64,000 nucleotides of DNA from UBA5704 sp036264355 (GTDB lineage Bacteria; Acidobacteriota; Thermoanaerobaculia; Multivoradales; UBA5704), in contig DATARD010000019.1 of the NCBI GenBank assembly GCA_036264355.1, positions 1 to 64,000 of the forward strand, in the 5' to 3' direction. This document shows, piece after piece, positions 1 to 9,479 of the stretch. A program made the translations under genes and the position numbers. Numbering within the stretch: position 1 is the stretch's first letter; each line of letters opens with the position of its first letter. Under the pieces are notes generated by a model. That model had not been told where the DNA came from. It made no database searches and saw nothing but the letters and a program-made list of their open reading frames with translations.

Positions 1-263
1 GGCGATGGGAGAGGGGGGCCAGGGGGGTGAGGTAACAACGGCGCGGCTTGCGAAACAGGTCCCGCAGAAATCGCCCCCGGCCGCGCCTCCAGATCGTGCA
101 CCCGCCGCTCCAGGCGGACGACCAGCCCCCGCAGCCGATCCACCTCGGCGCGCAGCGCGTCCGCGGTCTTCTTGGCCTCTTTCGACCGCAGGAACGCCGA
201 CACCGCGAGCACCGCGAGGCCGACCACCACGACGAATGCCGCTGTTCCGCTGGAGCAGTCCAT
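1..263 (-). CDS. N-terminus of a membrane/coiled-coil protein (DUF2339-like), cut by window edge
   Basis: About 87 codons are visible on the minus strand and the frame is still open at base 1. The protein opens with a short N-terminus and one hydrophobic segment (FVVVVGLAVLAVSAFL, residues about 10-25). A charged heptad-like stretch follows (KKTADALRAEVDRLRGLVV, then RLERRVHDLE, about 30-62), then a Pro-rich linker. One membrane helix followed by a short coiled coil and a Pro-rich linker is how DUF2339 multi-pass membrane proteins commonly begin, but the diagnostic membrane core lies outside the window. The ATG at 261-263 was chosen because the hydrophobic helix follows at once. It lies downstream of acs on the same strand with a 134-bp gap. 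Confidence 0.45.
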   Translation of the reverse strand, partial: MDCSSGTAAFVVVVGLAVLAVSAFLRSKEAKKTADALRAEVDRLRGLVVRLERRVHDLEARPGAISAGPVSQAAPLLPHPPGPPLPS

Positions 264-397
264 GCTTGAAAGACGGTGTAAAAGGGGGATCAGGTGCGCA
301 CGCTCCCGCCCAAGGAGCGTATCAACCGGAGAGACTGGGCCTCGACCCGAGCAACTATGAATAGTCTACCACGAGTCGAGGCGGAACAATGCAAGTC

Positions 398-2335
<1,938 letters not shown>

Positions 2336-2439
2336 GGGCCTCCTCCGAAGGTCGGTGCGGCACACGGGCGCTGCCGGAGCGCCGATTCTATCCCCAGATG
2401 CTCCAAGGAGAACCGCCCGGAAGGATGGGATCGCCGATC

Positions 2440-3072
2440 TTACAGTCCCAGGCCGGGAATCTCTTCGAGGTGAGGCAGCGGCGCATCCAGGATGTCGGAG
2501 AAGAGAGTCAGGACGCGGAAGGTGACGCCCCAGATCGCATGCTCCCCGAAGCGGATCGCCGGGTAGAGGAGACGGTTGCCGCCGCGTTCCCATTCGAGGT
2601 GGCTCGCGTTCTGCGGATCCCAGAGGTGGGACAGGGGAATCCAGTACGCCTCGGCCACCTCGTCGCTCGGCGTCAACGGCGGCGAGTCGCCCAGCGATTC
2701 ACCCAGCGCGTAGACGAACGGCGCGACGATCATCGTGCGGTCGCCGCCGCCGATGCGCACCAGGACGTCCGACATCCGGCCCAGCCAGGCCGATTCGCCG
2801 AGGGCGAGGCCGACCTCTTCCCAGGTCTCGCGTTCGGCCACCGCACGCGGATGCGGGTCCGCCGGATCGGCACGCCCGCCGGGGAGCGCCATATGGCCGG
2901 ACCACGGATCGTGCGGGTGCTCCGCCCGGCGGATGGCGCAGAGCGAGAGCGTCTCGCCGGCGCCGGCCAGCACGAGCGCCACCGAGGCTTCCGCGATCCC
3001 CGCTCCCCGCTCGGCGAGTTGCGGCGTGTGCTGAGCAAGGGCATGGCGGATGGTTTCGCGGCTGAACGGCAT
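2440..3072 (-). CDS. NUDIX hydrolase, CoA pyrophosphatase (NudL)-like
   Basis: A 210-residue NUDIX-fold pyrophosphohydrolase. The NUDIX region reads LPGGRADPADPHPRAVAERE followed by TWEEVGL. The REtWEEvGL half, with its metal-binding glutamates, is intact. The spacing after the GG is the longer form typical of CoA/acyl-CoA pyrophosphatases such as NudL, with Asp where many families have Glu. The C-terminal part (EAYWIPLSHLWDP, IWGVTFRVL) also fits that subfamily, whose members have IWGVTA-type segments. The frame extends further upstream, but the ATG at 3070-3072 gives the normal family length. Substrate assignment is an inference; another nucleoside-diphosphate derivative is possible. Confidence 0.85.
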   Translation of the reverse strand: MPFSRETIRHALAQHTPQLAERGAGIAEASVALVLAGAGETLSLCAIRRAEHPHDPWSGHMALPGGRADPADPHPRAVAERETWEEVGLALGESAWLGRMSDVLVRIGGGDRTMIVAPFVYALGESLGDSPPLTPSDEVAEAYWIPLSHLWDPQNASHLEWERGGNRLLYPAIRFGEHAIWGVTFRVLTLFSDILDAPLPHLEEIPGLGL

Positions 3073-3136
3073 GCGGGAATGATACGGGAAGCCGGGCGGT
3101 TTGACCGCCCGGCCCTTCGTGCTCAGTGGGAAGAAT

Positions 3137-3724
3137 CTACCAGTGCCAGAGGACGCCGACGTTGGCGCCGAAGCCGTCGAGCTTGAGGCTTTCGCGGTCG
3201 ACGAGGCTGACGTTCTCGTCGGTGCGCCGCACCGTCGCCTTGGTGTTGCGGTAGATCGCGTCGGCGAAGAAGTTGGCTCCATGCCGCTGGCCGATCCGCA
3301 CGCCGGCACCGGCGTTCCAGCCGGTTTCGTCATTGAAGCTGACACCGCTGCGGCTGCTGTCGAGCAGGAAGTAGGTGGCGCCGGCCCCGATCCAGGGCTC
3401 GACGTTGCTGTCGTTGGTGAAATGCCACTTCAGGGTGGCGTCGATGGGGACCACGCGGATGCTGTTGCGGGAGAAGAATCCAGCGCTGGTCTCGTCACTG
3501 AATAGGTTGTGCAGCGGCCGGTCGCTGAGCTGCCGGAAGTAGGTGCCGCTGATGTCGATGCTGGCAGGGCTCGAGCCCAGGGGGAAACCGAAGCCGACAC
3601 CGCCTCCGGATGCGCTGCCGAGGTCACTGGTGTCCCAATAGGACCCGAAAAGCTTGAAATCCATCGCCATCGCCGGTGAGGCGCACACCAGCGTTACCAC
3701 CAAAGCGCCCATGATTTTCTGCAT
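3137..3724 (-). CDS. Small outer-membrane beta-barrel protein
   Basis: A 195-residue protein with a clear Sec signal peptide (MQKIMGALVVTLVCASPAMA, cleavage after AMA). Alternating polar/hydrophobic beta strands follow (DFKLFGSYWDTSDLG, ASIDISGTYFRQL, WIGAGATYFLLD, VNFFADAIYRN-like strands), and it ends in an aromatic residue (GVLWHW). Size, strand pattern and C-terminal Trp match eight-stranded OmpA/OmpW-type barrels inserted by the BAM complex. The segment NVEPWIGAGATYF resembles the porin-like 'OMP_b-brl' family. AAGGAGG lies just upstream of the ATG. The ligand or function is not readable from the sequence. It lies 64 bp from the NUDIX gene and 119 bp from phosphoketolase, all on the minus strand. 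Confidence 0.8.
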   Translation of the reverse strand: MQKIMGALVVTLVCASPAMAMDFKLFGSYWDTSDLGSASGGGVGFGFPLGSSPASIDISGTYFRQLSDRPLHNLFSDETSAGFFSRNSIRVVPIDATLKWHFTNDSNVEPWIGAGATYFLLDSSRSGVSFNDETGWNAGAGVRIGQRHGANFFADAIYRNTKATVRRTDENVSLVDRESLKLDGFGANVGVLWHW

Positions 3725-3843
3725 GTAGTACCTCCTTGTCGGTTCGAGCAGGCAGAGTTATGAAAGCCGCTCCGCGGGAAAACCTCTCCCACGCGGCTTG
3801 GTGGAGGTCTCTTGCAATCAATCTGCCAGATGCCGGACGCGCT

Positions 3844-6276
3844 TTACTGATCGCCAGCCGTCCCCGCCGCGTCGCCGGGGGACTCTTTTCCCGCTTGGCC
3901 GGCGGCGCCGCCCCAGCGCCAGTCCTTGATTTCCGGCAAATCATCGCCGTATTTTTCGATGTATTCCTTGTGATCGAGGAGCTTGTCGCGCAGCGCCTGC
4001 TTGACATAGGCGGCGCGGGCGCCGAGACCGGGGACGCGGTCGATCACGTCTTCGACGAGGTGGAACCGATCGAGATCGTTGCGCACCACCATGTCGAAGG
4101 GCGTGGTGGTGGTGCCTTCTTCTTTATATCCGCGCACGTGGAGGTTGTCGTGGTTCGTCCGCCGGTAGGTGAGGCGGTGGATCAGCCACGGATAGCCGTG
4201 GAAGGCGAAGATGATCGGTTTACCGGTCGTGAAGAGGACGTCGAACTCCTTGTCCGACAGGCCGTGCGGATGCTCACTCTCCGGTTGCAGCGTCATCAGG
4301 TCGACGACGTTCACGACGCGGATCTTGAGCTCCGGAATCTCGCGGCGCAGGATCTCCACGGCGGCCAGGGTTTCGAGCGTTGGAACGTCACCGCAGCAGG
4401 CCATGACGACGTCGGGCTCGCTCCCCTGATCGTTGCTCGCCCAGCCCCAGATGCCGATGCCGGCGGTGCAGTGCTTCACCGCCGACGCCATGTCCAGCCA
4501 CTGCGGCGCCGGCTGTTTGCCGGCTACGATCACGTTGACGTAGTGACGGCTGCGCAGGCAGTGATCGGTGACCGACAGGAGACAGTTCGCGTCCGGCGGC
4601 AGATAGACGCGCACGACTTCCGCCTTTTTGTTCACCACGTGATCGATGAAACCGGGATCCTGATGGCTGAAACCGTTGTGATCCTGCCGCCAGACGTGCG
4701 AGGTGAGCAGATAGTTGAGCGATGCGATCGGCCGCCGCCAGGGGATGTGACGGGTGACCTTCAGCCATTTGGCGTGCTGGTTGAACATCGAATCGATAAT
4801 GTGGATGAACGCTTCGTAGCACGAGAAGAAGCCGTGCCGGCCGGTGAGGAGATAGCCTTCGAGCCAGCCCTGGCACTGATGCTCGGAGAGGACCTCCATC
4901 ACCCGGCCGTCCGGCGAGACGTGCTCGTCGGTCGGCAGGATCTCGGCGGTCGAGTCGCGGTCGGTCTCCTCGAAGACGTCGTTCCAGCGGTTCGAGGCCG
5001 TCTCGTCTGGGCTGAAGACGCGGAAGTTCCGGGTTTCTTCGCTCAGCTTGAGCACGTCGCGGATGAAGCGCCCCTGGACGCGGGTGGATTCGGCCATCGC
5101 CGCTCCCGGCGCCCGGACCTTGACCGCGTAGTCGCGGAAGTCGGGCAGCCGCAGCTCGCGCAGCAGGACGCCGCCGTTCGAATGCGGGTTGGCGCTCATC
5201 CGCAGATCGCCTTCCGGAGCGAGCGCGGCGATCTCCGGGCGGAGCCGGCCGGTCTCGTCGAACAGCTCCGCCGGACGGTAGCTCCGCATCCACTCGTCGA
5301 GCATCTTCACATGTCCGGGATTGCTCGCCATGTCCGCCAGCGGCACCTGATGAGCGCGCCACGTGCCTTCCATCGGCTTGCCGTCGACGACTTTCGGGCC
5401 GGTCCACCCCTTGGGCGAACGCAGGACGATCATCGGCCAGCGCGGGCGCTGCTTGAAGCCGTGCGCGCGGGCGTCGGTCTGGATGCGCCGGATCTCGGCG
5501 ACCACCTCGTCGAGCACCGCCGCCATCCGCTGGTGCATCACCGCCGGATCGTCCCCTTCGACATAGGAGGGCGCATAGCCGTAACCGCGGAGCAGCCAGT
5601 CCAGCTCCTCGTGCGGCAGCCGGGCGAGCACCGTCGGTCCGGCGATCTTGTAGCCGTTCAGATGGAGGATCGGCAGCACGGCGCCGTCGTGGACCGGATT
5701 CAGGAACTTGTTGGAATGCCAGCTCGTCGCCAGCGGTCCGGTCTCGGCCTCGCCGTCGCCCACCACACAGGCCACCAGGAGATTCGGATTGTCGAACGCG
5801 GCGCCATACGAGTGCGACAGCGCATAGCCCAGCTCGCCGCCCTCATGGATCGAGCCCGGCGTCTCCGGCGCCGCGTGGCTCGGAATGCCGCCGGGGAACG
5901 AGAACTGGGTGAACAGCCGCTTCAGACCCTCCGCGTCCTGCGACACGTTGGGATAGATCTCGCTGTACGTCCCCTCCAAATAGGAGTTGGCCACGATCCC
6001 CGGTCCGCCGTGCCCCGGTCCGGTGACATAGAGGGTGCTCAAGCCATGCTTCTTGATCACCCGGTTGAGGTGCACCCAGATGAAATTGAGCCCCGGCGTC
6101 GTGCCCCAATGGCCGAGCAGCCGCGGCTTGATGTCGGAGAGGCTCAGCGGCTCCTTGAGAAGCGGATTGTCATAGAGGTAGATCTGTCCGACCGAGAGGT
6201 AGTTCGCCGCCCGCCACCAGGCGTCCATCGTCTTGAGAAGATCCGGGGAAAGAGGACCATCGCCCGCGCTCGTCAT
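3844..6276 (-). CDS. xfp: Xylulose-5-phosphate/fructose-6-phosphate phosphoketolase
   Basis: An 810-residue thiamine-diphosphate enzyme that cleaves xylulose-5-P (and often fructose-6-P) with phosphate to acetyl phosphate plus glyceraldehyde-3-P or erythrose-4-P. Seen directly: the first family signature EGGELGYALSHSYGAAFDNP (about residues 145-165), the ThDP/Mg-binding VVGDGEAETGPLATSWHSNK just after it, the TGPGHGGPG segment near residue 88, and C-terminal conserved blocks (FHGYPWLIHRLTYRR, HVRGYKEEGTTTTPFDM). Full family length is about 800. The ATG at 6274-6276 follows GAAGGAGGTG. No acetate kinase or phosphotransacetylase is in the window, so the fate of acetyl phosphate is unknown. The tail beyond the family core is a short Gly/Ala-rich extension. 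Confidence 0.96.
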   Translation of the reverse strand: MTSAGDGPLSPDLLKTMDAWWRAANYLSVGQIYLYDNPLLKEPLSLSDIKPRLLGHWGTTPGLNFIWVHLNRVIKKHGLSTLYVTGPGHGGPGIVANSYLEGTYSEIYPNVSQDAEGLKRLFTQFSFPGGIPSHAAPETPGSIHEGGELGYALSHSYGAAFDNPNLLVACVVGDGEAETGPLATSWHSNKFLNPVHDGAVLPILHLNGYKIAGPTVLARLPHEELDWLLRGYGYAPSYVEGDDPAVMHQRMAAVLDEVVAEIRRIQTDARAHGFKQRPRWPMIVLRSPKGWTGPKVVDGKPMEGTWRAHQVPLADMASNPGHVKMLDEWMRSYRPAELFDETGRLRPEIAALAPEGDLRMSANPHSNGGVLLRELRLPDFRDYAVKVRAPGAAMAESTRVQGRFIRDVLKLSEETRNFRVFSPDETASNRWNDVFEETDRDSTAEILPTDEHVSPDGRVMEVLSEHQCQGWLEGYLLTGRHGFFSCYEAFIHIIDSMFNQHAKWLKVTRHIPWRRPIASLNYLLTSHVWRQDHNGFSHQDPGFIDHVVNKKAEVVRVYLPPDANCLLSVTDHCLRSRHYVNVIVAGKQPAPQWLDMASAVKHCTAGIGIWGWASNDQGSEPDVVMACCGDVPTLETLAAVEILRREIPELKIRVVNVVDLMTLQPESEHPHGLSDKEFDVLFTTGKPIIFAFHGYPWLIHRLTYRRTNHDNLHVRGYKEEGTTTTPFDMVVRNDLDRFHLVEDVIDRVPGLGARAAYVKQALRDKLLDHKEYIEKYGDDLPEIKDWRWGGAAGQAGKESPGDAAGTAGDQ

Positions 6277-6365
6277 GCCACACCTCCTTCGGGCCTGCGC
6301 CCGCCACGGGGCTATCCTGACACAGACGGCAGACCTGCTAAACTCCTCGCGAGGAGGCGACCACG

Positions 6366-6926
6366 ATGGCCTTGGCCAAGAAAGCCGACGAGGCCCTGAT
6401 GACGGGTGAGGAGCTCTTGCAGCGGCCCGACCTGGAGCCGTGCGAGCTCGTTGAAGGGAGGATCGTGCGGATGTGCCCGACCGGACCTGTTCACGGTGGC
6501 CTCGAGGTCAGACTGTCTTCCCGGCTGTTCGGCTGGGCGGACTCCACCGGACGCGGCAGCGCTCTCGCCGGTGAGGTCGGGATCTACGTCCGGAGGGATC
6601 CGGACACCATCCGTGCCGCCGACATCCTATTCATTTCCGCAGAGCGGTATGCGCGGCGAAATCCCACCGGCTACCTCGACATCCCTCCTGAGCTGGTCGT
6701 CGAGATCCTCTCTCCGGACGACCGCTGGAGCGAGGTGATGGCCAAGCTCGCCGAATACTTCGCGGCCGGCGTGGACCGCGTCTGGGTCGTGGACGCCCGG
6801 CTTCGGCGCGTCTTCTCCTATCGGTCGCTGGCCAGGGTGGAGCCCCTGGCCGAAGGCGACGTCCTCACCGACGACGAGATCCTCCCCGGCTTCTCCCTGC
6901 CGCTCGCCGAGCTGTTCCGGGACTGA
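6366..6926 (+). CDS. Uma2 family (DUF820) PD-(D/E)XK nuclease-like protein
   Basis: A 186-residue member of the Uma2/DUF820 family, a restriction-endonuclease-like fold abundant in Cyanobacteria and Acidobacteria and rarely characterised. Visible landmarks are the N-terminal MTGEELLQRPD, the CELVEGRIVRM strand, AADILFISAERY supplying the catalytic Asp, and PELVVEILSPDDRWSEVMAK followed by LAEYFAAGVDRVWVVD, the family core with the acidic residue and the downstream Lys. GAGGAGG lies eight bases before the ATG. It stands alone, divergent from phosphoketolase with an 89-bp gap. Nuclease activity is known only by fold; no toxin/antitoxin partner is seen. Confidence 0.85.
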   Translation: MALAKKADEALMTGEELLQRPDLEPCELVEGRIVRMCPTGPVHGGLEVRLSSRLFGWADSTGRGSALAGEVGIYVRRDPDTIRAADILFISAERYARRNPTGYLDIPPELVVEILSPDDRWSEVMAKLAEYFAAGVDRVWVVDARLRRVFSYRSLARVEPLAEGDVLTDDEILPGFSLPLAELFRD

Positions 6927-7183
6927 AGGGTGCATGTCGCCCAGGTCGGCTGAGCCTGGTGCCATGCAGCGCATTTTGCGCTCCCGGCGGCACTATTAGA
7001 GGTGCGGGCTGCCTCCAGGGCATGGTGCCGCGACGGGGGGGCGCCGCCTTCCCGAATACGGACTTCAACTCCTGCCGCTGTCCCACCCTGTCCTGCAAGG
7101 CAGGGCTCTGCTAGCGTAGAGAGCAGATCGGCAACGCGGCGGCGCCCCTCTCCGGCGCCGCCGCCTTCGTGGGAGGGGCCGCC
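6927..7183. other. Intergenic region with a hairpin upstream of the small membrane protein
   Basis: A 257-bp gap without a convincing gene. The only structure I can support is a perfect 9-bp GC stem with a 7-nt loop (7138-7146 pairing with 7154-7162). It sits immediately before the GGGAGGGG ribosome-binding site of the next gene and could affect its translation. Confidence 0.4.
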
Positions 7184-7558
7184 ATGGACCAGACACAGGT
7201 GCGTCAACACGTCACGATCCTGGGCTGGCTGCACATTGCTGCGGCAGCGCTCGCGGTCGTCGTCGGCCTCGGCCTGCTTCTTTTGTTCGGTGGAATCGGA
7301 CTGGCGGAGCACGACCGGGAAGCCCGGACCTTCATGGCGATCATCGGCTTCTGCGTCGCCGTCTTTCTCTTCCTGCTCAGCATCCCCGGCCTGCTCGCCG
7401 GGTACGGTCTCCTCAAGCACCGACCCTGGGGAAGGATCCTGGCCATCGTGGTGGGAGCCCTCCACCTGGCCAGCTTCCCGGCCGGCACGGCCCTCGGCGT
7501 CTACACCTTCGTGATCCTGCTCAAGCCTGAAGCCGAAGCGCTCTTCCGAACGGCTTGA
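7184..7558 (+). CDS. Small four-helix membrane protein
   Basis: A 124-residue integral membrane protein of unknown role. About four hydrophobic segments are visible: residues about 12-38 (LHIAAAALAVVVGLGLLLLF), about 47-72 (FMAIIGFCVAVFLFLLSIPG), about 72-82 leading into a charged loop (LLKHRPWGR), and about 83-110 (ILAIVVGALHLASFPAGTAL). The KHRPWGR loop between helices recurs in small uncharacterised acidobacterial membrane proteins. The ATG at 7184 was preferred over the in-frame GTG at 7169 because GGGAGGGG lies just upstream of it. It is convergent with the DUF3857 gene downstream, with only 46 bp between the stops. I cannot assign a function. Confidence 0.75.
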   Translation: MDQTQVRQHVTILGWLHIAAAALAVVVGLGLLLLFGGIGLAEHDREARTFMAIIGFCVAVFLFLLSIPGLLAGYGLLKHRPWGRILAIVVGALHLASFPAGTALGVYTFVILLKPEAEALFRTA

Positions 7559-7604
7559 CGGCGCCTCTCATAGTTTTACGGCCGTGCGCGGAGCGCAAGG
7601 GCTG

Positions 7605-9479
7605 CTATCTGCACTCCCACCGCAACCGCCGTTTGCCCGTGCGCGACTCGGCGAGAGCGATCTCTTTGAGCGCCGGGAAGTCGGCCGGCTCGATCCAGCG
7701 TTTGCGCAACTCGCTCCGGCGCTCTACGGTCAGCTTCGTGCCGGCGAGGGACACCTTCTGGCGGTAGGAGCCGAGGGAGTTGCTCACCTCTACGTCCTGG
7801 CCCGGCGCAGGCGGGCAGGCGCCGTCGCCGAGGGTGACGGTCCACGCCAGCTCCTCGGTGAACGGAGAGGCGACCACCGGCAGCTCGCGGTCATCGAGGA
7901 CGCCGAGCGACGGCATCACCGCGACCGCCGATAGAGCATAAGCCGGCCAGCCTCCCGGCGAAGACGGAGTGGAAGGCGCGGGGAGGCGCACGTTCGCGGT
8001 GAGCACGGCGGCGGGGACGGATGTTTCGTCGGTCGTCCAACGCGGCGGGTCCAGCTTGACGCCAGGCAGATAGCGTTCGAAGAGACGGCGGGCCGCGCGG
8101 TCCACCTCGTCCGTCCGTCCGGCGGCGACGAGGTCGACGAAGGCGTCACCGGGCTGGCCGGTCAGCTCCAGCCGGGCCGTTCCCGCGAGCTGGCCGTCCG
8201 CGGCGGCCGCCACATCGAGGGCCAGCCGGACCTTTTCCCGTTGCTGCCGGACCGGCGTGTGCACCAAAGCTCCCTGGCCGCCGCGCACGACCAGAGCCTC
8301 TTGGTCCTGGGCGCCGGGGTGGAGCCAGGCGAGCCCGCCGGTGGTCTGCGTGGCGTCGAGGAAGAGATAGCCGCCGGCCACCGGATCCTCCGGCGCGGTG
8401 CCGAGGCCGTCGGCCGGAACGGCGACGATCGCGTGGTTGAACTGCGGCGCCGGAAACTCGCGGTCCACCCGGCCGCGCTCGGCGGAGAGGATGAGCACCG
8501 GGTACGCCTCGATGTCCGCGGCGCGGAGCAGGTCGATGAGGAGGAACGCCTTGTCCTTGCAATCGCCCCAGCGGCGGGTGAGCACCTCCTGTGGCGCGGC
8601 CGGGCGGTAGCCGCCGATGCCGATCTCGACCGCCACGTAGCGCACCTGCCGGCGCACGAAGGCGAGGAGCGCCTCGATCTTCTTCCGCCGGCCGGAGAGA
8701 CCGGCGGTCAGCTCCTGGGCTTTCGCCTGTACCGGCGCCGCGCCGCGCGGCACGTCGGCCACCAGATGGTCATACCACCGTCCGACCCCCTCCCAGCCGG
8801 CGCTGTCGCCCCAGGCGTAGCGCAGCACGGCGCCTTCCTCCGCGTGATCCGGCGCGAGGTCGACGGCGGGCCGGCGCGGCAGATTCTGGGCGGTGACCGT
8901 GACTCCTCCCGGCATCTCCTTCACCTCCAGGCCGGGCAGCTTGCCGTCCAGGCGCCAGCGCCACCAGCCGGCTCCGCCGCCGCGCACCTCGACGCGCAGC
9001 GATGCGATGGGATCCGAGAGCCCCAGGCGCACGGCGCCGGCCGGAAAATAGGGATGGGCACGCACTGCCGCGTCGACCGTCAGGACCGAGCCGGCGGGCA
9101 CTCTGGGAAACCGGACGGCGCGGAATTTGCGTGAGCTGTGGAGCTCGCCGGGGGCGACGGTCTCCTCGGTATCCAGATCGCGCCGCCCCACGTCCACTGT
9201 CTTGCCGTCCGGCTTGAGCGCCGAGGCGGTGAGCGACTCCAGAGTACGGTTCTGGTCGAGATAGACCCGATAGGGCGACCAGTCGTCGAAGTCGGCGTCG
9301 GTTTCGAGGCGCACGCGCAGAAGGGTGTGCTCCGCCACGCTGCCGTCCGGCCGGATCTCGATGCTCACGGTGCGCGCCAGCACGGTGGCGGCGCCGGCCG
9401 GCGCCGCGGCCAGGAGGAACACCGCGGTCAACAGGAACACCGCGGCGCTAGTGGCGAACGAGCGAGAGCGCTTGCGCAT
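7605..9479 (-). CDS. DUF3857/transglutaminase-like periplasmic protein (catalytic residues intact)
   Basis: A 624-residue exported protein: Sec signal peptide (AVFLLTAVFLLAAAPAGA, about 14-32), an N-terminal DUF3857 beta-rich domain, then a transglutaminase-like domain about residues 255-375. The papain-like triad is visible: Cys in RRWGDCKDKAFLLIDLL, His in PQFNHAIVAVP and Asp in YLFLDATQTTG. The C-terminal third is a beta-rich domain. Family members are exported cysteine-protease/transglutaminase-fold proteins of unknown substrate. Its start codon lies 32 bp inside the end of the upstream paralogue (9448-11394), so the two are translationally coupled. The paralogue lacks the Cys and His, which suggests an active/inactive pair. 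Confidence 0.88.
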   Translation of the reverse strand: MRKRSRSFATSAAVFLLTAVFLLAAAPAGAATVLARTVSIEIRPDGSVAEHTLLRVRLETDADFDDWSPYRVYLDQNRTLESLTASALKPDGKTVDVGRRDLDTEETVAPGELHSSRKFRAVRFPRVPAGSVLTVDAAVRAHPYFPAGAVRLGLSDPIASLRVEVRGGGAGWWRWRLDGKLPGLEVKEMPGGVTVTAQNLPRRPAVDLAPDHAEEGAVLRYAWGDSAGWEGVGRWYDHLVADVPRGAAPVQAKAQELTAGLSGRRKKIEALLAFVRRQVRYVAVEIGIGGYRPAAPQEVLTRRWGDCKDKAFLLIDLLRAADIEAYPVLILSAERGRVDREFPAPQFNHAIVAVPADGLGTAPEDPVAGGYLFLDATQTTGGLAWLHPGAQDQEALVVRGGQGALVHTPVRQQREKVRLALDVAAAADGQLAGTARLELTGQPGDAFVDLVAAGRTDEVDRAARRLFERYLPGVKLDPPRWTTDETSVPAAVLTANVRLPAPSTPSSPGGWPAYALSAVAVMPSLGVLDDRELPVVASPFTEELAWTVTLGDGACPPAPGQDVEVSNSLGSYRQKVSLAGTKLTVERRSELRKRWIEPADFPALKEIALAESRTGKRRLRWECR